Part shown: one piece after another, positions 23,513-32,004 of the stretch
Layout: each line of letters starts with the position of its first letter
Position numbering within the stretch: the stretch's first letter is position 1
Assembly: GCA_025356335.1 (NCBI GenBank)
Contig: JANXUF010000123.1
Coordinates: forward strand, 1 to 64,000
DNA: 64,000 nt
Reading direction: 5' to 3'
DNA from: Actinomycetes bacterium
Lineage (GTDB): Bacteria > Actinomycetota > Acidimicrobiia > Acidimicrobiales > Ilumatobacteraceae
Notes under the pieces: generated by a model
Databases searched by the model: none
Told to the model about the DNA's origin: nothing
What the model saw: only the letters and a program-made list of their open reading frames with translations
Made by a program: the position numbers and the translations under genes

Positions 23513-24720
23513 ACCGCCTTCGTGAGAATCAGCGCGCTGGGCCCTGGCGGTGGGGCCGAGGTGACCAGGCTGACCTCGGCATCGTCGACCTGCGACGTCG
23601 ACGTCCCGCGGATCTGCCGCACTCCTTCGAGCACATGGTTCATCCCGTGGATGTAGCCCTCCGACATGTGTCCGCCGGAGGTGTTCGACGGGAGGGCGCC
23701 ACCGAGGGCGAGTTCGCCGGCTTCGGCGAACGGACCGCCCTCGCCCGGTTTACAGAAGCCGTAGTCCTCCAACTGCAGCAGGGCGGTGATCGAGAAGCAG
23801 TCGTACAATTGGGCGACGTCGATGTCAGCGGGACCCATACCGGCTGTGCGGTACAGCACCTCAGCGCATTCGTTGCTCGGCAGGTGGGTGATACTCGGAC
23901 GGGTCATCACGCCGAACTGCATGCCTGGCTGGACATTCGGACCGCTCGATTGGCAGACCGCGCGGATGCTCACGGGTGCCTGTCGCAGGTCCTTGGCGCG
24001 ATCGCTGCTGGTGACGACGAGTGCCGCCGCCCCATCCGTCTCGAGGCAGAAGTCGTACAGACGCAGCGGGCTGGCGATCATGCGCGACTCGAGGTACTGC
24101 TCCATCGTCAGCGTGCGGTCGTACATCTGGGCACGCGGGTTGCGGTTGGCCATCTCCCGGAACGCCAGGGCGATCGAGCCGAACTGCTCCGGCGTCGTGC
24201 CGTATTCGTGGACATGTCGCTGGGCGATGAGCGAGAACATCTGACCGGCCGTCAGCAAACCGTAGGGCATGAAGAATTCGTCGTACGTCATCCCGCCGCC
24301 GACAGACGGTTGACTCGCCGCCGTCGGGGCCAGACCGAACCTTCTGCCGGAACGGCCGTTGAGGCTGCGGAACACCAGCACGGTCGTCGCCAGTCCCGAG
24401 AGGATCGCGGCGACCGCCTGACCGACCATCGCGCACGGCGCAACGCCGCCGGGTCCGGTCGATCCCCAGTACGTCAGGTTGCGGACTCCGAGGGTTTCGG
24501 CGAGCGCATTGTGCTGCACCAAGTCGTGATCGCAGCGGACGATGCCGTCGATTTCCGCTGGATCGAGTCCGGCATCCTCGATTGCCGCCATCGAAGCCTG
24601 AGCGGCGAGCTTCAGTTCGCTACGTCCGGATCGACGTGAAAAGTCAGTGGCACCGATCCCGACGATCGACGTGCGATCACGATGGCCGAAGACGTCGGCT
24701 GTTCCTACCCCAATCCCCAT
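23509..24720 (-). CDS. Thiolase-fold lipid-transfer protein, probable aldolase (Ltp2-like)
   Basis: Predicted 403 residues. Thiolase superfamily, but the nucleophilic Cys is absent (TGPGGVAPCAMVG, with Gly-Gly at the expected place). The C-terminal half has YDCFSITALLQLEDYGFC and LPSNTSGGHMSEGYIHGMNH, with Tyr306 and Tyr356 in motifs conserved in Ltp2-type retro-aldolases, which shorten steroid side chains with a DUF35 partner. The DUF35 gene follows with a 4-base overlap, then the ACAD. Site E lies 40 bases upstream. Retro-aldol cleavage of a beta-hydroxyacyl-CoA is the best guess; the substrate is unknown. Confidence 0.83.
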   Translation of the reverse strand: MGIGVGTADVFGHRDRTSIVGIGATDFSRRSGRSELKLAAQASMAAIEDAGLDPAEIDGIVRCDHDLVQHNALAETLGVRNLTYWGSTGPGGVAPCAMVGQAVAAILSGLATTVLVFRSLNGRSGRRFGLAPTAASQPSVGGGMTYDEFFMPYGLLTAGQMFSLIAQRHVHEYGTTPEQFGSIALAFREMANRNPRAQMYDRTLTMEQYLESRMIASPLRLYDFCLETDGAAALVVTSSDRAKDLRQAPVSIRAVCQSSGPNVQPGMQFGVMTRPSITHLPSNECAEVLYRTAGMGPADIDVAQLYDCFSITALLQLEDYGFCKPGEGGPFAEAGELALGGALPSNTSGGHMSEGYIHGMNHVLEGVRQIRGTSTSQVDDAEVSLVTSAPPPGPSALILTKAV

Positions 24721-24759
24721 GTCACCAATCGAACACCAACAGACGGGGCTCCGTCAAAT

Positions 24760-24775
24760 ATTTCTTATGATAAAT
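24760..24775 (+). promoter_or_regulatory. Cluster palindrome, site E (candidate operator)
   Basis: ATTTCTTATGATAAAT, a nearly perfect 16-bp palindrome. It lies in the 75-base gap between the gntR end (24796) and the thiolase-like gene start (24720), 40 bases upstream of the latter, and so controls the thiolase-DUF35-ACAD operon. Confidence 0.65.
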
Positions 24776-24795
24776 ACCGCACAGACCCCCGAGAC

Positions 24796-25650
24796 TCAAC
24801 GCCACTCGACGAAATCATCCATCTTCGGGCCGATCTCGCCCTTGTAGAAATCGGAGACGGAGTACATGTGCTGCTGCGTCAACTCACGGGCCTTCAGCGC
24901 ATGACCTGCGGCAACGGCCTTGGCGATCGCCCGGTGATCGGTCTCGATGATGATCCTTGCATCGCGGGGGTCTGCATTGAGGATGACATGGTGCGTGATG
25001 ATTTCGCCGATCGCGCTCAGCGACAGTTGCAACACCCGATTGTCGGCCAAGGCACCCATCACGAAGTGGAAATCGCTGTGGCTCTGGACGAAATCGGCCT
25101 TCGACTCGTCGTGCAGGTGGGGCTGCTCGACGATGTACGGGGCCATGGCCGCCCTGACACGATCGCGGTCCGGATTGCGCGCCGCCAGCTCGGCGAGCAT
25201 GCCTTCGGCAATCGCCCAGGCGTCGATCAGTTCAGCGTAGGTAGCACCGACGAGGTGATAGTAGAGCGTCGAGATTCGGCCGAGATTTGCCGGATCGACC
25301 GTTCCGACGATCGGTCCCCCGCCCGGTCCGCGTCGCAGGCTGATCAGACCCTGGACCTCGAGCAACCGCAGCCCTTCGCGCAGCGACTCCCTGCTCACCG
25401 CGTACTTTTTCAGCATCACCGCTTCCGACGGCAGGCTCGTTCCGCTCGGCAGATCGTTCTCGACGATGTCATGGATGATGTTCCGGGCGACGCTCTCCGA
25501 TGTCTTCAACGGACGCAGCGCTGCTCCGCTGCTGAACACGATCGGCATCGACCCACGGGGCACGGACGTGACCCGCTTGAGCTTTCTCTGAAGGGGGGAT
25601 GTGTTGATCGCCGGCCGTTTTGGCATGGGCGACTTTACATGCTGCAGCAT
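24796..25650 (-). CDS. GntR-family transcriptional regulator, FadR subfamily
   Basis: Predicted 284 residues; a start at 25626 (MPKRPAINTS) is also possible. The winged HTH of GntR type spans about 50-120 (SESVARNIIHDIVENDLPSGTSLPSE, then SRESLREGLRLLEVQGLISLRRGPGGG). The FCD ligand domain follows, with metal/ligand histidines in SHSDFHFVMG, IGEIITHH and TDHRAIAKAVAAGH. Such proteins sense an acyl-CoA or carboxylate and usually repress. Its own promoter carries site F, and five more copies of the same palindrome lie before neighbouring operons, so it is the likely regulator of the whole 10-27 kb cluster. Confidence 0.9.
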   Translation of the reverse strand: MLQHVKSPMPKRPAINTSPLQRKLKRVTSVPRGSMPIVFSSGAALRPLKTSESVARNIIHDIVENDLPSGTSLPSEAVMLKKYAVSRESLREGLRLLEVQGLISLRRGPGGGPIVGTVDPANLGRISTLYYHLVGATYAELIDAWAIAEGMLAELAARNPDRDRVRAAMAPYIVEQPHLHDESKADFVQSHSDFHFVMGALADNRVLQLSLSAIGEIITHHVILNADPRDARIIIETDHRAIAKAVAAGHALKARELTQQHMYSVSDFYKGEIGPKMDDFVEWR

Positions 25651-25687
25651 TCAACGCGGACGATCCAGCGGCGAGGTACTCCACCGT

Positions 25688-25703
25688 ATTCCTCATGCTG
25701 AAT
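25688..25703 (+). promoter_or_regulatory. Cluster palindrome, site F (candidate operator, autoregulation)
   Basis: ATTCCTCATGCTGAAT, matching ATTC..CATG..GAAT on both strands. It lies 38 bases upstream of the gntR start at 25650 and about 125 bases upstream of the divergent SDR gene (25829), so it could control both. Confidence 0.6.
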
Positions 25704-25828
25704 GAGGTCAGCCGATCGTCATCTGGTCTTGACCAACGGGCCACTAACGGTGTTGAATCCTCATGACGATTTCGATTCGCAGCGTCACGGGGTATCCCTC
25801 GTTCAACTGCGGTCTCAAAGGGGAAAAG

Positions 25829-26611
25829 ATGAACGAGCTCGATGGAAAAGTCGCCGTCGTGACCGGCAGCACGCGCGGTATCGGCCGCGCTATTGCCGAG
25901 GCGCTGCTGGCCGCCGGGGCAACGGTCGTACTGAGCGGTCGCTCACACGCCAAGGGTCAGCAGGCACTCGACGAGATCGGTGCAGGCGCCGACGCGCACT
26001 TCATCGCCTGTGATGCCGAGTCGCAAACCGACGTCGAGGAGCTCATCGATCAGTCGGTCGCGCAGTTCGGCACTGTCGACATCCTCGTCAACAACGCAGG
26101 TGGCTCCGACGGCTTCGCGCTCGTCCATGAACTCTCGGACGAGGCGTGGAACAGGGCGCTCAACTGGAGCCTCAATTCGGCGTTCTGGGCGACTCGTCGT
26201 GCTCTGCCGTCGATGCTCGCCAACAAATGGGGCAGGGTCATCTTCATCTCGTCGGTCGAGAGCAAGGCAGCGATGACGCCGGCCGCCAGCCACTACATCA
26301 CCAGCAAGCACGCACTCAACGGTTTCGCCAAGGCGGTGGCACGCGAGTACGGCACCGAGGGCATCACCAGCAACGCCATCTGCCCCGGTGCCGTCGAGAC
26401 CGACATGATGAAAGACGCCGGCAAGTCGGCAGCCGAGGCGATGGGCATCACCTACCAGCAGTTTCTCGACAATTACGCCAAGGACTCGATGATCAAGCGG
26501 ATCAACACGGTCGAAGAGGTGGCGGCAATGGCACTCCTGCTGGCCAGCCCGGCCGGCGGGGGGATCACCGGAGCGATGATGAACGTCGACGGTGGCACCT
26601 CCTCCTGGTGA
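25829..26611 (+). CDS. Short-chain dehydrogenase/reductase (SDR), beta-hydroxyacyl type
   Basis: Predicted 260 residues from ATG 25829, preceded by AAAGGGGAAAAG; an upstream ATG at 25763 lacks support. Motifs: VTGSTRGIGRAIAEALL, NNAGGSDGF, catalytic Ser in FISSVESK and YITSK (Tyr, Lys), ICPGAVETDMM, and C-terminal GAMMNVDGG. Overall it resembles 3-hydroxybutyrate- and 3-oxoacyl-type dehydrogenases. Divergent from gntR, it is the right-most gene that I assign to the catabolic cluster. The unusual insert KSAAEAMGITYQQFLDNYAKDS near 190-210 shapes the substrate lid. Confidence 0.88.
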   Translation: MNELDGKVAVVTGSTRGIGRAIAEALLAAGATVVLSGRSHAKGQQALDEIGAGADAHFIACDAESQTDVEELIDQSVAQFGTVDILVNNAGGSDGFALVHELSDEAWNRALNWSLNSAFWATRRALPSMLANKWGRVIFISSVESKAAMTPAASHYITSKHALNGFAKAVAREYGTEGITSNAICPGAVETDMMKDAGKSAAEAMGITYQQFLDNYAKDSMIKRINTVEEVAAMALLLASPAGGGITGAMMNVDGGTSSW

Positions 26612-26881
26612 ACGCCAACCGGAACTGAGTCCACCGGCCCGCCACAAATGGCGGCAAACGGGCCGAGGAACTGTCACTTCACGCCGAGGCGGACGCGCCG
26701 TACGGGCACAGCAGCGGCCCGAGAGCATCCGCAGCAGAGGGACGGTTGGCGTCGTCGAGGTCGGCAAATCCGTCGAATCGATCCATGGGCCGATGCAAAC
26801 AGCCTCGACGGAGGCTTCGACGGAGGCTTCGCCGAGTCGGTCGCGCATATACTGAGAACGGTTGCAACGGCACGGAACGTG

Positions 26882-28252
26882 GTGCAGCCAGGCGGGTGGA
26901 AATTGTTCAGCTACAACCGCGAGGCGTTGTTCTCCCGCCGACCCTGTGTTCGCGTCGTCGCAGCAGCGTTGCTCCTGGCTGCGATAATCGTGGCGGCGAC
27001 ATCCGTCGTGGTCAAACGAGCGACGGCACGGTCGATGCACGTCCCGTTTGCGAGCGGATGCGCTTCATCCGGACTGTCAGACCCACCGACTGCCGGCGAA
27101 TTGTCGGCGCAACTGACGCGGTGCTGGCCGCGCACCGACGGACATCCGCTGGGGACTGCGCCGAGCAGAACCACCCCGAACGCACCGGGTTCCCCGACCT
27201 CGCCGGGTACGCCGACGACCACGACCGCACCAGGCGTGTCGCCGTCGTCCCCGTTGGGATTTGCACGGACGGCGCAGCCCTCCGACCGCGTGAGGTGGCT
27301 CGGCTCGGCGACGTTCACCACGGGGGTCAACGTGCCGTGGTACACCTGGCCGTACGCTGCCGGGCATGGTGACTTCGGCGGAGGCTCGACCGATGGAGTC
27401 GTCGCCGACCGGGCGCTGATCGCCAGCGGGTTTGCCAGGGTGCAAGCGACGGGAACCCACATGGTCCGCTGGTGGACGTTCGAGGGCGGAGCGTGGCAGA
27501 TCAACCGAGGACCGGATGGCATGCCGATCTCGCTCGATCCGGCGATCTATGCCGACTTCGATGCGGCGGTTGCGCTCGCCGATCAATACGACCTGTTCTA
27601 CGACTTCGTGCTGTTCGGTGCGGCAGACGACTTCCCGGCGACATGGCGCACCAACGATGCCCAGCGTGCTGCACTCGGTCGAGTGCTCGCGCCACTCTTC
27701 GCCCGCTACAGGGACAACCCGAGGGTGATGTCGTGGGAGATCTTCAACGAACCCGAGTGGCAGATCTGGAACAAGCCGGAGGTCACAGAAGCCGATACCA
27801 CGGCGATGGCATCGGCGATCATCGCCTCATTGCGCGTCGCTGCGCCGAGCACGCTGGTGACCGTCGGTTCCGCAGTGGTCGGTTCGTACAACGGTGCACA
27901 GACGACCGGGATCAACATGTGGAAGCACGTCGACCTCGACTTCTACAGTCCGCACTGGTATCACCAACAGGTCAACCCGACGAGCGTCTGTGCGCTCTGC
28001 ACCGATGCGCCTTCGCTGCAGGCGCTGTACGGAACGACCAAACCGATCGTCATCGGTGAATACGAAGAAGGTGCCGGCGCGAACCAACAGATCGACCTGG
28101 CGCGGATCGGCCAGTGGTACGCCAAGGGTTTCGCCGGGGCGTGGGGCTGGTCGCTGTTCCCGAGCCAGACGGGAGACGGCTTCACCACCGACTTCGGTGC
28201 ACTCACCGCCTTCAACGCCTCGAAGTCGGATATCGGGCCGCGAACGCCGTGA
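26882..28252 (+). CDS. Secreted or membrane-anchored glycoside hydrolase (GH5/cellulase-like TIM barrel)
   Basis: About 456 residues; GTG 26882 is chosen, TTG 26903 is an alternative. A basic N-terminus and hydrophobic helix (about 23-44, VRVVAAALLLAAIIVAAT) anchor it or direct export. A Pro/Thr/Ser linker (about 92-125) leads to a clan GH-A barrel. FNEPEW (Glu290, acid/base) and IGEYEEG (Glu393, nucleophile) lie about 100 residues apart as expected. Aromatic patches such as NVPWYTWPY and MVRWWTF could bind sugar. The polysaccharide substrate is not readable. It stands alone between the catabolic cluster and a helicase gene. Confidence 0.8.
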   Translation: MQPGGWKLFSYNREALFSRRPCVRVVAAALLLAAIIVAATSVVVKRATARSMHVPFASGCASSGLSDPPTAGELSAQLTRCWPRTDGHPLGTAPSRTTPNAPGSPTSPGTPTTTTAPGVSPSSPLGFARTAQPSDRVRWLGSATFTTGVNVPWYTWPYAAGHGDFGGGSTDGVVADRALIASGFARVQATGTHMVRWWTFEGGAWQINRGPDGMPISLDPAIYADFDAAVALADQYDLFYDFVLFGAADDFPATWRTNDAQRAALGRVLAPLFARYRDNPRVMSWEIFNEPEWQIWNKPEVTEADTTAMASAIIASLRVAAPSTLVTVGSAVVGSYNGAQTTGINMWKHVDLDFYSPHWYHQQVNPTSVCALCTDAPSLQALYGTTKPIVIGEYEEGAGANQQIDLARIGQWYAKGFAGAWGWSLFPSQTGDGFTTDFGALTAFNASKSDIGPRTP

Positions 28253-28277
28253 TCCGGAGACGAAGAGCTCGTCGAGG

Positions 28278-28565
28278 TCAGTCGTCGGAGCCAACGGTTC
28301 CGAGGAGGTCTGCGCTCGCGGCCAAGGCCGTTGCCAACATCGCAGCCCGTTCGATCACCGCCTGCAGGTAGTGACCGGCAACGACACTTTTTCCGGGAAG
28401 CGGCGGATCGCCGAGCGATCGCAGCAATGCCCCGGCGTCGTGCGACGGCACAATCGGGCGGAGTGGGGGCAGTGAAGGGACCGACTTCCACATGTCCTGC
28501 AGTCGCGGCTCGTTCGGTCGCCCCGGACGACGTTGGTTGAGTTTCTTTCGCTGCTGGGTACTCAC
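28278..28565 (-). CDS. Small hypothetical protein downstream of SNF2 helicase
   Basis: Predicted 95 residues from GTG 28565, starting 10 bases after the SNF2 gene ends. The N-terminus is basic (MSTQQRKKLNQRRPGRPNEP) and the C-terminus is an Ala-rich helix (LQAVIERAAMLATALAASADLLG). No domain is recognised. The basic start and helicase linkage suggest a nucleic-acid-associated accessory, but its reality rests mainly on position and frame. Confidence 0.5.
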   Translation of the reverse strand: MSTQQRKKLNQRRPGRPNEPRLQDMWKSVPSLPPLRPIVPSHDAGALLRSLGDPPLPGKSVVAGHYLQAVIERAAMLATALAASADLLGTVGSDD

Positions 28566-28575
28566 GTGGGGGCGC

Positions 28576-31500
28576 TCATTGATGTTCCTCTTCCGTCAAC
28601 ATCTCGTCAGGTCTGAGTCCGAGGGCGACGCGCAGTTGCTTCGTGTCGAGGTCGCTGAGCGAACTCGATTTCGGGAGCACCAGTTCGGCAATGTGACGCT
28701 TGCCGGCGACCACTTCCTCAACACGCTCGTCGACGGTGCCGGGACAGACGAGGCGATGTGACACGACCGTCTTGGTCTGGCCGATGCGCCAGGCGCGATC
28801 GCGTGCCTGATCCTCGACAGCCGGGTTCCACCAACGGTCGTAGAGGACGACGTGGCTGGCCGCCGTGAGGTTGAGGCCGGTCCCGCCCGCCTTCAGCGAC
28901 AGCACCAGTGCACCCGCCCCGCTGCCGTTCTGGAAATCCTCGACGATTCGGTCACGGGCACCGCGGGCAAGGCTCCCGTCGTAGCAGGCAATCGGTTTGC
29001 GGTAGACCTCGCTGAGGTGATCGGCAAGGCGTCGACCCCAGGATGCGAAGTGCGTGAAGATCAGGATGCGCTCGTCGGCAGCGAACACCGACTCGATGAT
29101 CTCGTGCAATCTGGCGAGCTTGCCGGAGCGGCCGGCAAGCGAGGTGCCGTCGTCGGTGTACGCCGCGGGATGGTTGCAGATCTGTTTGAGCGCGGTGATC
29201 GCTGCGAGGATCGCTCCCTGCTTCGGTGCCGTGCCGATCTCGGTCCCGTCGACGCTGGCGACGAGGCGGTCGAGGACGGCCTGATACAACCCGATCTGTT
29301 CGGGCGTCATCGAGCAGTGGTCGAGCTCGTCGATCTTGTCCGGCAGTTCGGCGGCGACTTCAGGCTCGGTCTTGGTCCTGCGGAAGACGAGGATGCCGTT
29401 CAGCGCTCTGAGCGCCGCTTCACCCTCCCCCGACATCTGGGCGATGAACGAAGGACGGGTCCCGACGAGTCCCGGATTGGTGAAATCGAGGATCGCCCAC
29501 AGATCGCCGAGGCCGTTCTCGACGGGCGTACCGGTCAGCGCCAGGCGACTGCGGGCGGGGATGCGGCGCAACAGCTGCGAACTCTCGTTGTTCGAGTTCT
29601 TGATCGCCTGAGCCTCGTCCAACACGAGCCGATCCCAGGCGTGCGCCGCAAGTGCTTCGACGTCACGGACGGCCGTTCCATAGGTCGTGATGACGAGGTC
29701 GACCCCGACGAGACCGTCCTCGAATTCGTCGGCGTCCCATCGCGCCAGACCGTGATGAACGACGACCCTGAGATCGGGCGTGAACCGCGCCGCTTCGGCT
29801 GCCCAGTTCCCGACGACAGCCGGCGGGGCGACTACCAACGCCGGGCCTCTGCCACGCGTCCTGGCGATCTGCGCGAGGACCGTCGGTGTCTTGCCGAGAC
29901 CCATGTCGAGCGCCAGACAGCCGCCAAGTCCGGCGACATCGAGAAAACCGAGCCACGCCAGCGCCTGCGCCTGGTAGGCACGAAGCTCCCCTTTGAATCC
30001 CTCGGGGTGCGTCACCGGATCGGTCGAAACGTCAGCGGCACGCTTGATCAGATCGGACGCCCAGCCGCTTCCGTCGACGCTGATACCACCAGAAAGTGGG
30101 GAACCTTCGAGGCCGACGCTGTGGCGCAGGATTTCTGCGCCGGTCAACTGGGTGAGGTCGGCACGTTCTGCCAACGCAGCGGCGGCCTCCGCCAGATCGA
30201 CCCGATCCAGTTCGATCCAGCGCCCACGTGACTGCACCAGTGGACGTGCCTGGTTCGCCAGCCGGGCGATCTCCGCAGCGGTGAGTTCGACATCGTCGAA
30301 CAGCACCGACCAGCGAACGTTGCTCAGCTGATGAGCGCCCACAACGGAATCCCCGACAGCGATCTCGGAGAACAGACGCAGCGTCGGGGACAGCTTGCGG
30401 CGCGACAGCTCCGGCACGCGGACTTCGTAGCCGACGGTCTCGAGCATCGGCCCGGTGACCGTCATCAGGTCCCACGCCTCTGCCTGACTGAGCACGACCT
30501 GACCACGGCGCAGGCCCGACACTCGTGTCAGCACCGGGAAGACGCGTTCGAGGCGTGCCAGTTCGATCGCCAGCGCTCCCCCCTTGTCCTCGGCGAGCGC
30601 CTCGCCGAGTGCGACGAACTTGTTCTTGGCGACAGAGCCCAACAACGACAGGAGCCAGGCGCCACCGGCGTCCGGAGGAGCCAACTGCACGACGAGCTTC
30701 GGCCGGCTGACCGACGTGACCGATCGTGACCATTGATCGAGTCGCCATGAAATGTCACCGGCGAGCGCCGTCGGTGACAGGAAACTGGACCCGTCCAGCC
30801 GCGAGACGAACGCTTCGGCGACATCGCCGATCGTGTTCGTCGTCGGCGGCGCTGCCGGCATCTGCATACGACGGGCCGCATCGGTGATGATCGCATCGAC
30901 GACAGCGCTGAGCACGGCGATCGTCGTCTTGCGCGGATCGGCGGCAGCAACCGCCGTGACCGGACCCGGCATTGCAGCGGCGAACTCGCGGAGTTCGGCG
31001 TCGTCGATCAACGTCGGTGCCCATTTGACCGCAGCATCAGCGCGGCGGTCATTCGGCTTCTTCTCGAATCGCAGCGTCGGCACGACCGTCCCGCTGGCAA
31101 CCAGCCTGGCGCCTTCGACGGCAAGTCGTGCGAGCCAGATGACACTCGGCCCGACGCCGGCGCTTCCGAGGCCGCCGGCGACGGCAACGAGCCAGCCAAG
31201 AGCATCCTTCAACGGAATCGCCAAGGCTTCGGCACGAGCCCCCGATGGCAGCGCAACGCTGGCGTGCACGGTCCACCCGAGCGACGGCCCGCCGATCGCT
31301 TCGAGGCGGTCGGCGAGGGCGTCATTGCCGTCGGGCTCCGTGCCCCGGCCGGCAGCCCAGACGACAAGCTTGCCGTCAGCCCATGACGCCTGTAACCGGA
31401 CCTCCTGCGGCTCCTCGATGAGGGGGGCACCGTTCCTGGCCGGCTGTGGCGGAGGATCCGGCCGTGGCGGCGGAGGCCGCAGCCTGTCACGCACGGCCCA

Positions 31501-31725
31501 CAACCCGTCGAGCGTGTCTTCGAAGTCGGCCACCACCTGATCACGTTCGTCGCCAGGCAACCCACTGACGGCGTCGAGGTCGTCCTCGGTCTCGTCGATC
31601 AGGCGATCGAGGATCCGAACGACAGCATCCGCATCAGCGTCGACGAGGGCATGGTCGGCCTCGGTGGCGCGACCGTCCACCACCGCCCAGACCGCTGATT
31701 GAAGATCAGGTGAGATATTTGGCAT
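28576..31725 (-). CDS. SNF2/RapA-family DEAD/DEAH-box ATPase (bacterial HepA-type)
   Basis: Predicted 1049 residues from ATG 31725. The first 560 residues are the bacterial SNF2-associated region, with a Pro-rich linker near 83-95. The Swi2/Snf2 motor follows: Walker A LDMGLGKT (606-613), ITTYGTAVRD, DEAQ box (703-706), SRLALTGTPVENGL, and in lobe 2 LIFTHFASWGRR, LSLKAGGTGLNL, DRWWNPAVEDQARDRAWRIGQ. Such ATPases move along duplex DNA, often to remodel stalled transcription or repair complexes. It lacks the RNA-polymerase-binding layout of RapA proper. The next gene downstream is a small protein of unknown role. Confidence 0.92.
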   Translation of the reverse strand: MPNISPDLQSAVWAVVDGRATEADHALVDADADAVVRILDRLIDETEDDLDAVSGLPGDERDQVVADFEDTLDGLWAVRDRLRPPPPRPDPPPQPARNGAPLIEEPQEVRLQASWADGKLVVWAAGRGTEPDGNDALADRLEAIGGPSLGWTVHASVALPSGARAEALAIPLKDALGWLVAVAGGLGSAGVGPSVIWLARLAVEGARLVASGTVVPTLRFEKKPNDRRADAAVKWAPTLIDDAELREFAAAMPGPVTAVAAADPRKTTIAVLSAVVDAIITDAARRMQMPAAPPTTNTIGDVAEAFVSRLDGSSFLSPTALAGDISWRLDQWSRSVTSVSRPKLVVQLAPPDAGGAWLLSLLGSVAKNKFVALGEALAEDKGGALAIELARLERVFPVLTRVSGLRRGQVVLSQAEAWDLMTVTGPMLETVGYEVRVPELSRRKLSPTLRLFSEIAVGDSVVGAHQLSNVRWSVLFDDVELTAAEIARLANQARPLVQSRGRWIELDRVDLAEAAAALAERADLTQLTGAEILRHSVGLEGSPLSGGISVDGSGWASDLIKRAADVSTDPVTHPEGFKGELRAYQAQALAWLGFLDVAGLGGCLALDMGLGKTPTVLAQIARTRGRGPALVVAPPAVVGNWAAEAARFTPDLRVVVHHGLARWDADEFEDGLVGVDLVITTYGTAVRDVEALAAHAWDRLVLDEAQAIKNSNNESSQLLRRIPARSRLALTGTPVENGLGDLWAILDFTNPGLVGTRPSFIAQMSGEGEAALRALNGILVFRRTKTEPEVAAELPDKIDELDHCSMTPEQIGLYQAVLDRLVASVDGTEIGTAPKQGAILAAITALKQICNHPAAYTDDGTSLAGRSGKLARLHEIIESVFAADERILIFTHFASWGRRLADHLSEVYRKPIACYDGSLARGARDRIVEDFQNGSGAGALVLSLKAGGTGLNLTAASHVVLYDRWWNPAVEDQARDRAWRIGQTKTVVSHRLVCPGTVDERVEEVVAGKRHIAELVLPKSSSLSDLDTKQLRVALGLRPDEMLTEEEHQ

Positions 31726-31796
31726 CGCTGGTTCGGCGTTCCCGGCGCCGTGGCCCCCGGCAGCAGGGGAAAGGCAGCCGAAAACAGATGGTGGAC

Positions 31797-31830
31797 AGAG
31801 CCGGTGCTCCAAAATCGAAGCACCGGCTCT
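31797..31830 (-). terminator. Intrinsic-type hairpin after tRNA-Ala
   Basis: A perfect 12-bp stem, AGAGCCGGTGCT (31797-31808) with AGCACCGGCTCT (31819-31830), and a 10-base loop. It lies 14 bases beyond the tRNA-Ala 3' end and before the SNF2 gene on the same strand, so it probably ends the tRNA transcript. Confidence 0.8.
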
Positions 31831-31843
31831 GAGCTTGACCTAT

Positions 31844-31919
31844 TGGTGGAGGTGAGGGGAATCGAACCCCTGGCCTCAACAGTGCGATTGTTGCGCTCTG
31901 CCAACTGAGCTACACCCCC
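31844..31919 (-). tRNA. tRNA-Ala (anticodon CGC)
   Basis: Full cloverleaf on the minus strand with an encoded CCA end. Acceptor stem GGGGGTG/CACCTCC contains the G3-U70 wobble that identifies tRNA-Ala. The anticodon stem CAACA/TGTTG holds loop ATCGCAC, giving anticodon CGC (codon GCG). The T-arm is AGGGGTTCGATTCCCCT. Confidence 0.95.
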
Positions 31920-32004
31920 ATAGGGACGCCTCACTATAGCGACGACGGACGAGGTTCACCTCGCACCGTCGCGCCGTCGCGCTGACGTCGCCACTCAGGT
32001 GAGC

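Noticed and set aside
22133-23656. 507-codon plus-strand open frame opposite ACAD and DUF35
   Set aside because: Shadow frame; codon bias and motifs support the minus-strand genes.
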